The notes under the pieces: model-generated
What the model was told of the DNA's origin: nothing
Database searches by the model: none
The model's input: the letters and a program-made list of their open reading frames with translations, nothing else
Shown here: piece after piece, positions 9,099 through 17,550 of the stretch
How positions within the stretch are numbered: the stretch's first letter is position 1
Layout: each line of letters starts with the position of its first letter
Position numbers and translations under genes: made by a program
NCBI RefSeq assembly: GCF_004959925.1
Contig: NZ_SPUW01000001.1
Coordinates: 62,001-126,000 of the forward strand
Direction of reading: 5' to 3'
DNA from: Pseudooceanicola onchidii
GTDB lineage: Bacteria > Pseudomonadota > Alphaproteobacteria > Rhodobacterales > Rhodobacteraceae
DNA: 64,000 nucleotides

Positions 9099-9650
9099 TC
9101 ACCCCATGGCATGGCGCAGCTTGTCCAGCGCCAGCCGTATCCTCGATTTGATCGTGCCGAGCGGAAGGCCCGTCACGTCAGCTATTTCCCTGTGGGAGAG
9201 GTCGCCGAAGTAGCACTTCTCGATCAGCTCCCGCTGGCGGTCGGGCAGCGAGGCCAGTGCCTCGGCCAGCTGCTCCGTCTCCTGTTGCAGCACGACAGTG
9301 TCGTCCTGCGCGGCCTCGGGCTCGGGTCCCCACCCAAGATCCTCCGGCTCGGGTCTTCGATCGCGCCGCGCCAGGTCGATCCGGCGGTTCCGCGCGATGG
9401 TGAAGACCCATGTCGCCACGCTGGCGCGTGACGGGTCGAACAGATGCGCCTTGTTCCAGACCGTCACCATGACGTCCTGCGCGCAATCCTCGGCCACCCC
9501 GGCCTCGGTTCCCGATTTCATCAGGAACCCCTTCACCCGTGGCGCGAAATGCGCGAACAGCCGGGCAAAGGCCTGCCGGTCGCGATGGTCCCGTATCAGG
9601 ATCATGTCGGCCACGAAGGGGGCGGTGTCTGTCTGCGGTGCGGGTGCCAA
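9099..9650 (-). CDS. rpoE: ECF sigma factor RpoE (ChrR-regulated)
   Basis: A group IV (ECF) sigma factor. The sigma-2 region runs from AFARLFAHFAPRVKGF through the VWNKAHLF/TWVFTIARNRRIDLAR segment. The sigma-4 region has LPDRQRELIEKCYFGDLSHREI and a GTIKSRIRLAL recognition helix. I place the start at the TTG 9650-9648, giving 183 residues: an AGGAAGGA sequence precedes it by about 10 bases, and the only well-formed RpoE promoter lies at 9749-9777, so upstream ATG codons would sit at or before the transcription start. Alternative starts are a GTG at residue -12 or the ATG of MILIRD. It precedes chrR by four bases, so the pair forms one autoregulated operon. Confidence 0.88.
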   Translation of the reverse strand: MAPAPQTDTAPFVADMILIRDHRDRQAFARLFAHFAPRVKGFLMKSGTEAGVAEDCAQDVMVTVWNKAHLFDPSRASVATWVFTIARNRRIDLARRDRRPEPEDLGWGPEPEAAQDDTVVLQQETEQLAEALASLPDRQRELIEKCYFGDLSHREIADVTGLPLGTIKSRIRLALDKLRHAMG

Positions 9651-9748
9651 GCGTGCGCTGTCCTTCCTCGGTCCTTCCTGCCTAACACGAGGCGGCGGAC
9701 CGGACGAGGGGCTTTGCCGTGGCTGGGTCACCTGCTGCAACATGCCCT

Positions 9749-9777
9749 GTCTACGATGCTGGATCTGGGGTGGATCA
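9749..9777 (-). promoter_or_regulatory. RpoE-type promoter for rpoE-chrR
   Basis: Reading the minus strand, TGATCC (9777-9772), an 18-base spacer and TAGAC (9753-9749) match the R. sphaeroides RpoE consensus TGATCC-N18-TAAGA at the -35 element and spacing, with a partial -10 match. The predicted transcription start is near 9742, about 90 bases before the proposed TTG of rpoE. Confidence 0.7.
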
Positions 9778-9827
9778 CCGGGATCGACACTTTTTTCCGG
9801 TTTCCGCAGATTTTTTCGCGCCCGCAT

Positions 9828-9856
9828 GCATCCGATCGCCGTCGGCCCCCGTATCT
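9828..9856 (+). promoter_or_regulatory. Weak RpoE-like promoter candidate for the oxidase cluster
   Basis: GCATCC (9828-9833), an 18-base spacer and TATCT (9852-9856) resemble a degenerate RpoE promoter with the correct spacing. It lies 32 bases upstream of the flavin oxidase ATG, divergent from the rpoE promoter. The -35 has four of six consensus bases, so this remains tentative. Confidence 0.3.
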
Positions 9857-9888
9857 GCCTATGACATCATGCAAAAGGCCCGTCCCAT

Positions 9889-11190
9889 ATGCCCTTCGAA
9901 GCCACCGACCTACCCCCCCGCCGCATTGCCGTCATCGGCGGGGGCATCTCAGGCCTTGGCGCCGCGCGACTCTTGTCCGAGGGCAACCACGTCACCCTGA
10001 TCGAGGCCGCGCCGCGGCTGGGCGGTCATGCGCGCACCGTGGTGGCGGGGAAGCGGGGCGATCAGCCGGTCGACACCGGGTTCATCGTCTTCAACTATGC
10101 CAACTATCCGCTGCTGACCGACCTGTTCGACAAGCTCGACGTGCCGGTCACCAAGTCCGACATGAGCTTTGGCGCCTCGGTCCGGGGTGGCCGGATGGAG
10201 TACGGCTTGTCGAACCTGCGCGCCGTCTTTGCCCAGTTGCGCAACGCCGCGAACCCCCGGTTCATCGGGATGCTGCGCGACGTGATGAAGTTCAACGCCT
10301 CGGCGCTGGCGACCTCGAAGCAACCGGGGATGACCATCCGCGGCCTGCTGGATGCCCTTGGCACCGGGGTCTGGTTCCGCGATTACTATCTGCTGCCGCT
10401 GTCGGGCGCGATCTGGTCGACCCCCAAGGACCGCATCCTAGACTTCCCGGCCCATGCGATGATGCAGTTTTTCGAAAACCACGCGCTGCTGCACCACACC
10501 GGCCAGCACCAGTGGCACACCGTGCAGGGCGGGTCGGTGCAATACGTGCAACGGGTCGAGGCCGCGCTGCGCGCGTCGGGGGTCGAGATCCGGACCGGCT
10601 GCCCGGTGCAGGGTGTCCGCCGGACGCTGACCGGCCCAGAGGTCAAGACCGAGGGTCACGGCTGGGAAAGCTATGACGAGGTGGTGCTGGCCACGCATTC
10701 CGACGACAGCCTGGGCCTGCTGCTGGACCCGACGGTGGATGAACAGGCGGCCCTTGGCGCGATCCGCTATCAGCCCAATGACGTCGTGCTGCATAGCGAC
10801 GACGCAGTCATGCCCCGCAGTCGTCACGCCTGGGCGTCCTGGAACTATCGCGAGGCCGAGGGCCGGGTGGGCGACAGCATCGACCTGACCTACTGGATGA
10901 ACCGCCTGCAGCCGATCCCCAAGGACGACCCGATGTTCGTGACGCTGAACGCGACCCGTCGGATCGACCCGGCCAAGATCTATGACCAGGTCACCCTGCG
11001 CCATCCGGTCTATGATCTGGGTGCGCTGGCCGCCCAGTCGGACATGCGACGGCTGAACGGCGCGAACCACACCTGGTATTGCGGCGCCTGGATGAAGAAC
11101 GGCTTCCACGAAGACGGGCTGGCCAGTGCCGTTGACGTGGTCGAGGCCCTGCGCCTGGCGCAGCGCGATCTGCCCGTGGCGGCCGAGTGA
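9889..11190 (+). CDS. FAD-dependent amine-oxidase-like protein (RpoE-regulon type)
   Basis: A 433-residue flavoprotein with the dinucleotide-binding motif IGGGISGLGAARLL at residues 16-29, the E39 ribose contact and the RLGGHARTV flavin motif. The C-terminal CGAWMKNGFHEDGL segment completes the FAD site as in flavin-containing amine oxidases and desaturase-like enzymes. In R. sphaeroides a similar oxidase/DUF1365 pair belongs to the RpoE regulon and takes part in methylated furan or cyclopropane fatty acid metabolism. The divergent arrangement with rpoE-chrR suggests the same role here, by inference. The stop overlaps the next start by four bases. Confidence 0.85.
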   Translation: MPFEATDLPPRRIAVIGGGISGLGAARLLSEGNHVTLIEAAPRLGGHARTVVAGKRGDQPVDTGFIVFNYANYPLLTDLFDKLDVPVTKSDMSFGASVRGGRMEYGLSNLRAVFAQLRNAANPRFIGMLRDVMKFNASALATSKQPGMTIRGLLDALGTGVWFRDYYLLPLSGAIWSTPKDRILDFPAHAMMQFFENHALLHHTGQHQWHTVQGGSVQYVQRVEAALRASGVEIRTGCPVQGVRRTLTGPEVKTEGHGWESYDEVVLATHSDDSLGLLLDPTVDEQAALGAIRYQPNDVVLHSDDAVMPRSRHAWASWNYREAEGRVGDSIDLTYWMNRLQPIPKDDPMFVTLNATRRIDPAKIYDQVTLRHPVYDLGALAAQSDMRRLNGANHTWYCGAWMKNGFHEDGLASAVDVVEALRLAQRDLPVAAE

Positions 11191-11951
11191 TGGGGAACGC
11201 CCGTCCCCTTCTGATGTCCGGCCACAGCTGGCACGGCCGCAAGGGTGCGATCGAGAACGCCTTTCGCTACGGCGTGGATTACGTGCTGATCGATGCCGAA
11301 GGGGGCGCCAGGGGGCCCGCCCTGTTCACCCGCAACCGGCGCGGCTTTGCCGTGGTGCGCGATACCGATCATGGCGGGATGCCGGGGCAGGGGCGCGGGG
11401 CCGCCTGGGTGCGCGACGTGATGCGCGGCCATGCCCTGCCTGCCCCCGCCCGCATCCGTCTGCTGACCCAGCCGCGTCTGCTGGGCTTCGATTTCAACCC
11501 GGTGTCCTTCTGGCTGTGCGAAGACCGCGCGGGCGCGCTTTATTGCGTCATCGCCGAGGTCACCAACACCTTTGGTGACCGGCATTCCTACCTCTGCCAC
11601 CGCGATGACCTGGCGCCGATCACCCGCGACGACGAACTGACGGCCGGCAAGCTGATGCATGTCTCTCCGTTCCAGCCGCAGGAGGGCGGGTATCGGTTCC
11701 GCTTCAACATCACCGACGATCGGGTGGGCATCCGCATCGACTATGACCGCAACGGCGGCGGCGTGATCGCCACCCTGACCGGGCATCTGGCGCCGATGAC
11801 CAACCGCGCCCTGCTGCGTGCCTTTGTCCGCCGCCCCTTCGGGCCGCTGCGGGTGCTGGCGCTGATCCACTGGCAGGCGCTGAAACTGTGGTGGAAGGGC
11901 GCGCGCTATCGCACCCGCCCCGCCGCGCCCCGGCACGAAGTGACGCGCTAG
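11187..11951 (+). CDS. DUF1365 domain-containing protein
   Basis: A 254-residue protein with the family hallmarks near the N-terminus (RKGAIENAFRYGVDYVLID) and the central RLLGFDFNPVSFWLC segment followed by AEVTNTFGDRHSYL. DUF1365 proteins are consistently encoded beside FAD-dependent oxidases and often cyclopropane fatty acid synthases, and in R. sphaeroides they are linked to RpoE-controlled fatty acid modification. The start overlaps the oxidase stop by four bases (ATGA), so the two are co-translated. No transmembrane segment is evident. The exact reaction is unsettled to my knowledge. Confidence 0.85.
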   Translation: MMGNARPLLMSGHSWHGRKGAIENAFRYGVDYVLIDAEGGARGPALFTRNRRGFAVVRDTDHGGMPGQGRGAAWVRDVMRGHALPAPARIRLLTQPRLLGFDFNPVSFWLCEDRAGALYCVIAEVTNTFGDRHSYLCHRDDLAPITRDDELTAGKLMHVSPFQPQEGGYRFRFNITDDRVGIRIDYDRNGGGVIATLTGHLAPMTNRALLRAFVRRPFGPLRVLALIHWQALKLWWKGARYRTRPAAPRHEVTR

Positions 11952-12010
11952 GCCGGAACCGCGCCACCGGCGGGCACGTTGGTCGGATGACCGGCAGACA
12001 GGAGAATTTC

Positions 12011-12742
12011 ATGACGGACTGGCAGGGCAAGACCTATTGGCTGATCGGGGCCAGCGACGGGCTGGGCGCGGCGCTTGCAAAACAGCTGAGCAAGGTCGGC
12101 GTCACCGTCATCCTGTCGGCCCGCAGCGAGGACAAGCTGGCCGAGGTCGCGCAGGATCTGCCGGGCGTGGCCCGCGTCCTGCCCGTCGATGTCACCGACG
12201 CCAAGGCCCTGCGCGCCGCCGCTGACGAGGTCGGAGAGATCGACGGCGTCATCTTTCTTGCCGGTGTCTATTGGCCGTTCGGGGCTGACGACTGGAATGC
12301 CGATCAGGCTGAAACCATGGCCGACGTGAACTTTGGCGGGGCCATGCGTACGATCGGGGCCGTTCTGCCCAAGTTCAAGGCGCAGGGCCATGGGCACATC
12401 ATGCTGACCGGGTCGCTGACGGCCTATGGCGGCCTGCCCGGTGCCGCGCCCTATGTCGCGACCAAGGCGGGGATCATGGCGCTGGCGGAAAGCCTGCGCT
12501 GCGACCTGCAGGGGTCGGGCATCAAGGTGCAGCTGATCAACCCCGGCTACATCCGCACCCGGCTGACCGACAAGAACGACTTCCGCATGCCCGGCATCAT
12601 GGAGCCGGAAGAGGCCGCGCGGATCACGTTCGAACACATGAATTCAGACAGCTTCGCCCGCGCCTTCCCGACGTGGTTCTCGCTGGTGTTCCGGGGCGCG
12701 CGGTTCCTGCCCGGGTGGCTCTATTTCCGCCTGTTCGGCTAG
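12011..12742 (+). CDS. SDR family oxidoreductase (stress-module member)
   Basis: A 243-residue short-chain dehydrogenase. The cofactor loop GASDGLGAAL occupies residues 13-22, and the catalytic region has TGSLTAYGGLPGAAPYVATK with the YxxxK pair. Compared with FabG-type SDRs it carries a C-terminal extension ending in hydrophobic and aromatic residues (RFLPGWLYFRLFG), suggesting membrane or lipid proximity. The ATG at 12011 follows a GGAG sequence; in-frame upstream codons overlap the DUF1365 stop and are not needed. It lies 59 bases downstream of DUF1365 on the same strand. An SDR also follows the oxidase/DUF1365 genes in the R. sphaeroides RpoE regulon, as I recall. Confidence 0.8.
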   Translation: MTDWQGKTYWLIGASDGLGAALAKQLSKVGVTVILSARSEDKLAEVAQDLPGVARVLPVDVTDAKALRAAADEVGEIDGVIFLAGVYWPFGADDWNADQAETMADVNFGGAMRTIGAVLPKFKAQGHGHIMLTGSLTAYGGLPGAAPYVATKAGIMALAESLRCDLQGSGIKVQLINPGYIRTRLTDKNDFRMPGIMEPEEAARITFEHMNSDSFARAFPTWFSLVFRGARFLPGWLYFRLFG

Positions 12743-12817
12743 GGCGCTGCTGGCGGGCGGTTGACCTTCGGCGCGCGGTGGATAGCCTGCGGCCGAACCA
12801 CCCCCGAAAGGACCGCC

Positions 12818-14017
12818 ATGCTTCCCGTCAATCCCGACCGGTTTCTTGCCGACTTGCACCACCTGCGCAGCATCGGGGCCTCGGGCGTCGGCAAGGGCGT
12901 TGTGCGCCGGGCCTTCACCGACACCGACATCGCCGCGCGCCGCTGGCTGGCCGACCAGTTCACCGATGCGGGCCTGACCGCCCATGTCGATCCCGTGGGG
13001 TCGGTCTTCGGGCTGGCCGAGGGCACGTCGCTGCTGGTGGGGTCGCATTCCGACACCCAGCCCGAGGGCGGCTGGCTTGACGGCGCGCTTGGCGTCATCT
13101 GCGGGCTGGAGCTGGCCCGGGCCGGGGCCGAAGCCGGGGTGCCGATTTCCGCCGTGTCCTTCCAGGACGAAGAAGGGCGGTTCGGCGTCACCACCGGCAG
13201 CCGCGTCTGGGGCGGCTTCACCTCTCTGGACGACGCCGACCGCCTGACCGACACCACCGGCGTGACCTTCGCCGAGGCGCGGGCGCGCATGGCCGACATG
13301 GCGGGCAATTTCGTCGATCCCGCGCGGTTCAGCGGCTTCCTGGAATGCCACATCGAACAGGGTCCGTGGCTGGACAAGGCGGGCGAGGCGGCGGGGATCG
13401 TCACCTCGATCGTCGGCATCCGCGACATGCGCATCACCTTCAGCGGGGAACAGAACCACGCGGGCACCACGCCCATGCACCTGCGCCGCGATGCCTATCG
13501 CGGGATGCTGGCCTATCAGCAGAAGATCATGGACCGCTTCCGCAACGTGGTGACGCCGGAAACCGTCTGGACCACCGGACATGTCGACCTCCACCCCGGG
13601 TCGCATTCGATCGTGCCGGGGCGGTGCAGTTTTTCGATGCAGTGGCGCGACGGCGATGCCGACCGGCTGGCCCGGATGGAGGAGATCATCCGCGAAGCGG
13701 TGGCAGAAACGGCGGAAGAGCTGGGGCTGAGCGCCGCGACCTCGGACATGCTGGCGCTGGATCCGGTGCCGATGGACCCGGGCTTCCGCGCCGCATTGGA
13801 ATCGGCAGCCGAGGAGATCGCGCCGGGCCGCTGGCGGCGGATGCCATCCGGCGCGCTGCACGACGCGACATCGGTGGCGGCGCACATGCCCGTGGCGATG
13901 CTGTTCGTGCCGTCGATCAACGGCATCAGCCATGCCTTCGAGGAAGACACGGCAGAAGAGGATCTGGTGACCGGGTTGCGCATCCTGGCCCAGGCGGCCG
14001 AGCATATGGGGCGGTGA
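12818..14017 (+). CDS. M20-family Zn-dependent amidohydrolase (N-carbamoyl amino acid/allantoate type)
   Basis: A 399-residue metallo-amidohydrolase. [19 protein letters not shown] provides the first zinc histidine and the bridging aspartate, QDEEGRFG the catalytic glutamate pair, and ECHIEQGP another conserved ligand region. The dimerisation domain starts near [13 protein letters not shown], and the last histidine is in [11 protein letters not shown]. These features match N-carbamoyl-L-amino-acid hydrolases and allantoate amidohydrolases; the ureide or carbamoyl substrate cannot be told apart here because no purine or pyrimidine catabolic genes are adjacent. The ATG at 12818 follows GAAAGGACCGCC. 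The gene stands alone downstream of the SDR. Confidence 0.85.
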   Translation: MLPVNPDRFLADLHHLRSIGASGVGKGVVRRAFTDTDIAARRWLADQFTDAGLTAHVDPVGSVFGLAEGTSLLVGSHSDTQPEGGWLDGALGVICGLELARAGAEAGVPISAVSFQDEEGRFGVTTGSRVWGGFTSLDDADRLTDTTGVTFAEARARMADMAGNFVDPARFSGFLECHIEQGPWLDKAGEAAGIVTSIVGIRDMRITFSGEQNHAGTTPMHLRRDAYRGMLAYQQKIMDRFRNVVTPETVWTTGHVDLHPGSHSIVPGRCSFSMQWRDGDADRLARMEEIIREAVAETAEELGLSAATSDMLALDPVPMDPGFRAALESAAEEIAPGRWRRMPSGALHDATSVAAHMPVAMLFVPSINGISHAFEEDTAEEDLVTGLRILAQAAEHMGR

Positions 14018-14117
14018 GAGCCTGTCAGGACAGGTGATAGCGGCCGCCCATGGGGGTGGTCGGCCGCTGCCCGGCGTGCCGCAGGGCGCGAGACAGTGGC
14101 CGGAAGCGGCGCGGTCC

Positions 14118-14672
14118 TTAATCGAACGCCCCCGCCACGGCCATCAGCGCCCCGGCGGTTTCCGTGCCCAGCATTGCGGCCTGAAGCCGGGTGCCTTCGA
14201 TCTCTTCGACCGGCCAGCCACGGGCCCGTGCTGCCGCCGCAGCCGCGTCGAACCCCGGTGACAGCTTGAGATACCCGGTCGGCATGTCGTCGCGCGGCGG
14301 CAGGTCCAGCTGATCGCCCTGCCAGTCGGCGGGGCCTTTGCCTTCGGGCCAGCCCGGCCCGGTGGTGCCGCTGTCCGGGGGCAGGTCGCAATCGGTCAGG
14401 ATCAACCCCACGGCCCCGACCTGCGGCGCCAGCCAGGCCGCCAGCACCGCGCCTGCGCCGAAACCCACGACGATCGGGGCGGGGCTGCGCGGGATGGCGG
14501 GCAGCAGCGACAGCGCCCAGTCCTGCAGGCCGGGTGGCGCGGAGTCGGGCAGCGCATCGGCCATCGGCTGGGTCACCAGCGCGCCTGCATCCCGCAACGC
14601 CTGCGCGGTGTCCAGCACCGCCGCCGCGCCCGCCTGTGGCCCGGTGACCAGAACGAAATGCGTCAGCTCCAT
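14118..14672 (-). CDS. Putative alpha/beta-hydrolase-like protein, probably non-catalytic
   Basis: A 184-residue small, alanine-rich protein. The pattern FVLVTGP, then VVGFGAGAVLAAWLA and GLILTDCD, resembles an alpha/beta-hydrolase core. The nucleophile-elbow position reads GFGAGA, with no serine, cysteine or aspartate nucleophile, so classical hydrolase activity is doubtful. The start overlaps the end of the response-regulator gene by 10 bases, making it the last gene of a three-gene minus-strand operon with the two-component system. It might therefore be an accessory protein of that system. Family identity is uncertain. Confidence 0.5.
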   Translation of the reverse strand: MELTHFVLVTGPQAGAAAVLDTAQALRDAGALVTQPMADALPDSAPPGLQDWALSLLPAIPRSPAPIVVGFGAGAVLAAWLAPQVGAVGLILTDCDLPPDSGTTGPGWPEGKGPADWQGDQLDLPPRDDMPTGYLKLSPGFDAAAAAARARGWPVEEIEGTRLQAAMLGTETAGALMAVAGAFD

Positions 14673-15367
14673 TTCACGTCCCCCAGAAAGATATAGCCCG
14701 CGCCGTAGATCGTCTTGATCAGGCGGGGGTTTTTCGGATCCTCGCGCAGCTTGGTCCGCAGCCGCGAAATCCGCACGTCCATCGCCCGGTCAAAGCTTTC
14801 GCCCGCCGCGCCGCCAAGCGCCTCTTGCATCACGGCCCGCGAAATCAGCCGCTTGGGCCGTTCGAGGAACAGGCGCAGCACCTCGCCCTCGGCATGGGAA
14901 AACGGCACCTCGACCCCCGCGCTGTCTTCCAGCACGAAGCGGTCGAAATGCGCTGTCCAGCCGTTGAACCGTGCTTCCTGCGTCGCGGCCGCCGATGGCT
15001 TGTCGCGTCGCAGCCGGGCCCGTACCCGCGCCACGACCTCGGCCGGATCGAAGGGCTTGATGATGTAGTCGTCCGCCCCCAGCTCAAGCCCCGTCACCCG
15101 GTCCTGCACCTGCGCCCGACCCGAGATGATGACGACCGTCGCGCCCTTTTCCAGCGCCAGCCGGTGGATCAGCGTCAGCCCGTCGCGGTCGGGCAGCGAC
15201 AGGTCCAGCAGGCAGAGGTCCGGCGTCACCGATTGCAGCGCGGCTTCGAATTCGGTGGCGCGCGAAAACCCCATGGTGCGATAGCCCGCGTCTTCCAGCG
15301 CCGCGCTCAGCATCGTCCGGATTTCGGGTTCGTCATCAAGGATGGTGACCAGGGGGGCGTCGGTCAT
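14663..15367 (-). CDS. OmpR-type response regulator
   Basis: A 234-residue response regulator. The receiver domain has acidic residues D11/D12, the phosphoacceptor D55 in LCLLDLSLPD and the conserved lysine in YIIKPFD. The C-terminal winged-helix DNA-binding domain ends with the KTIYGAGYIF motif typical of OmpR/PhoB regulators. The ATG at 15367 overlaps the histidine kinase stop (ATGA), so kinase and regulator are translationally coupled. A longer in-frame extension lies wholly inside the kinase gene and was rejected. Target genes are unknown; the downstream hydrolase-like gene overlaps it and may be part of the same circuit. Confidence 0.92.
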   Translation of the reverse strand: MTDAPLVTILDDEPEIRTMLSAALEDAGYRTMGFSRATEFEAALQSVTPDLCLLDLSLPDRDGLTLIHRLALEKGATVVIISGRAQVQDRVTGLELGADDYIIKPFDPAEVVARVRARLRRDKPSAAATQEARFNGWTAHFDRFVLEDSAGVEVPFSHAEGEVLRLFLERPKRLISRAVMQEALGGAAGESFDRAMDVRISRLRTKLREDPKNPRLIKTIYGAGYIFLGDVKWS

Positions 15368-17265
15368 GTCGGCAGGGCTCCGGTCTGCAGAAGGTGGGTC
15401 AGCGTGGCCGCCGCAAAGGGTTTGCGCAGGACCGGCGTGCGCTGCGCGGCAGCGACGTGCAGCGTGTGATCGGCCCTGAGCGAGGTCATCAGGTAGCACG
15501 GTGGCGCCTCGGGCGGGAGGCTGTCGAAAAGGTCGATGCCGGTCAGCGTGCCTTCTAGGCTGATATCGCTGAGGATCAGCGTCAGCCCGGGCACCTCGCG
15601 CACCAGGTCGCGCGCCTCTTCGACGCTGGCGGCCTCGATCACGGCATAGCCCGCGTCGCGCAGCATCCCGCGCACGGTCTGGCGCAGGTCGGGACTGTCT
15701 TCGACCACCAGCGCAAGGCCCGGGGTGGCCGCCATCTGCGCCGGACGCCAGGGTTGCAGCAACGTGACCTCTCCGCCGCCGCCAGGCGCGTTGCCGACCT
15801 TCATCCGCCCGCCAAGCGTCTGGATGATGTCATAGACGGTGGACAGGCCCAGCCCGGTGCCGGCGTCGCCCTTGGTGGTGAAGAACGGATCCAGCGCATG
15901 GGTCAACGCGGCCTCGGAGAACCCGGGGCCATCGTCGCGCACGGTGATCTCAAGCCAGGTGTCCTGCAGGTTGCGCACGCTGATGGTGATCCGGCCCCGG
16001 TCGCCGACGGCGTCGCGGGCGTTCAGGATCAGGTTCAGCAGGCTGTCCTGCAGCATCGCCACGTCCAGCATGATCCGCGCGCCATCGGTCTGATCCGCGA
16101 TCTCGAGCGTGACCTCGCCCAGGGTCGGGCGGGCCAGAGTGGCCAGATCCGACAGGAAAGCCGACAGATCCACCACGACCGGCGAAGGCTGCCGGTCGGC
16201 GGTCATGTTGGCCAGCCCGTTCAGCAGCTCTCCGCCGCGTCGGGCGGCGGTGACGGTGGCGCGGATCAGGGCGCGGGCGTCATCGCCCATGTCCATGCGC
16301 TCAAGCTGCGACTGGGTGCCGAGGATGATGGTCAGCAGGTTGGAAAAGTCATGCGCCATGCCGCTGGTGACCTGCGCGGCCAGTTGGCGACGGCGCGATT
16401 GCGCCAGGGCCGAGCGGGTCTGCGTTTCCTCGGTCACGTCCATCGACATGATATAGCACCCGCCCTCGCCATCCGGCGTCAGCGCGGTGCGGATCCGGCG
16501 CGAGGACAGTTCATCGGTGAACTCGAACGTGGCATTGCGCCCGGCATAGGCCCCCTGCACATAGGGTTTCACCGCCGAATAGGCCTGCGCCCCCAGCACG
16601 TCGGCCATGTGCATGCCAAGGATGTTCGTCGCCCGCCCCGGCATGATCGAGGCCAGCCGCCGGTTCGAATAGGTATAGACCCCGGCGGGCGAGATATGGG
16701 CGATATGCGCCGGCATCATCTCGGTCGTCAGGCGGATGCGGGCCTCCATCTGCGTCAGCTCTCCGCGCGCCTCTTCCAGCGCGGCATTGGTCGCCTGCAG
16801 CTTGCGGTTGGCGGCGGCCAGGTCTTCGGCATGGGCCAGCAGCTGGCCCGACAGTTCCGCGGATCGTGACCGCAGCAGTTCCTCTTGCCGCTTGATGTCG
16901 GTGATGTCGGTATAGACCGTCACCCAGCCCCCCTGCGGCAGCGGCGCCCCTTCGACGGAAATCACCCGGCCGTTGGCGCGGGGCCGTTCGAAGTAATGCG
17001 GCTGGAAGGTGCGGGCCTGTTCGACCCGTTCGGCGGTGGCGGTGTCGATGTCATCCACCGGCCCGTATTCGCCCGAGGTCACGAGATGGCGGATGGTTTC
17101 CTCGAACGAGGCGCCGGTGCGGGTCAGCGTGGTGGGCAGCGAAAACATTTCGCGGAACTGGCGGTTGCACAGCACCAGCCGCAGGTCGTCGTCATAGATC
17201 GACAGGGCCTGCTGGATCAGGTTCAGGCCCGCCCGCGTCAGCGCGTCCCGTGCGTTGAAATCCAT
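15364..17265 (-). CDS. Hybrid PAS sensor histidine kinase with C-terminal receiver
   Basis: A 633-residue hybrid kinase. An N-terminal PAS-type domain (about residues 10-125) is followed by a coiled coil (about 125-175) and a second PAS domain (about 180-285). The HisKA H-box is SGMAHDFSNLL with H305, and the HATPase domain has NLILNARDA (N box), DDGPGF (G1) and GTGLGLSTV (G2). A C-terminal receiver domain carries an Asp in LILSDISLEG. No transmembrane segment is visible, so it should sense a cytoplasmic signal. The stop overlaps the response regulator start by four bases. The receiver suggests internal phosphotransfer or attenuation. Signal unknown. Confidence 0.92.
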   Translation of the reverse strand: MDFNARDALTRAGLNLIQQALSIYDDDLRLVLCNRQFREMFSLPTTLTRTGASFEETIRHLVTSGEYGPVDDIDTATAERVEQARTFQPHYFERPRANGRVISVEGAPLPQGGWVTVYTDITDIKRQEELLRSRSAELSGQLLAHAEDLAAANRKLQATNAALEEARGELTQMEARIRLTTEMMPAHIAHISPAGVYTYSNRRLASIMPGRATNILGMHMADVLGAQAYSAVKPYVQGAYAGRNATFEFTDELSSRRIRTALTPDGEGGCYIMSMDVTEETQTRSALAQSRRRQLAAQVTSGMAHDFSNLLTIILGTQSQLERMDMGDDARALIRATVTAARRGGELLNGLANMTADRQPSPVVVDLSAFLSDLATLARPTLGEVTLEIADQTDGARIMLDVAMLQDSLLNLILNARDAVGDRGRITISVRNLQDTWLEITVRDDGPGFSEAALTHALDPFFTTKGDAGTGLGLSTVYDIIQTLGGRMKVGNAPGGGGEVTLLQPWRPAQMAATPGLALVVEDSPDLRQTVRGMLRDAGYAVIEAASVEEARDLVREVPGLTLILSDISLEGTLTGIDLFDSLPPEAPPCYLMTSLRADHTLHVAAAQRTPVLRKPFAAATLTHLLQTGALPT

Positions 17266-17413
17266 CGGCCCCCTCCGGTCGGTCTGCCCGCAGGTCTAGC
17301 ACCCGGATGCGGCACGGAAAAGCGGCGGACTGGACAGGGCGGGGCACCCGCGCCCAATCCAGCCGGCCTGCTGGTCCCGATGATGTGACCGCCAATCGGC
17401 GCGCGCAGATGAA

Positions 17414-17449
17414 CTGTTACAATTCGTTACATTTCGGAAATGATGCCGA
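17414..17449. promoter_or_regulatory. Candidate operator region upstream of the acyl-CoA ligase
   Basis: Two GTTACA direct repeats start exactly 10 bases apart (17414 and 17424), followed by the inverted repeat TTTCGG/CCGAAA (17430-17435 with 17444-17449). This lies in the 285-base space between the divergent kinase and ligase genes, about 100 bases before the ligase ATG. The spacing suits a regulator binding one face of the helix; no specific family is assigned. Confidence 0.3.
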
Positions 17450-17550
17450 AAAGGTTCGGCGTGAACCCTTGGGTAACGCCCTGAATGGGGGGATTCGCGC
17501 GACAGGCGCGGACCGGTGTGAGGAGACGCCGGAAATGGGGAGGAACATCT

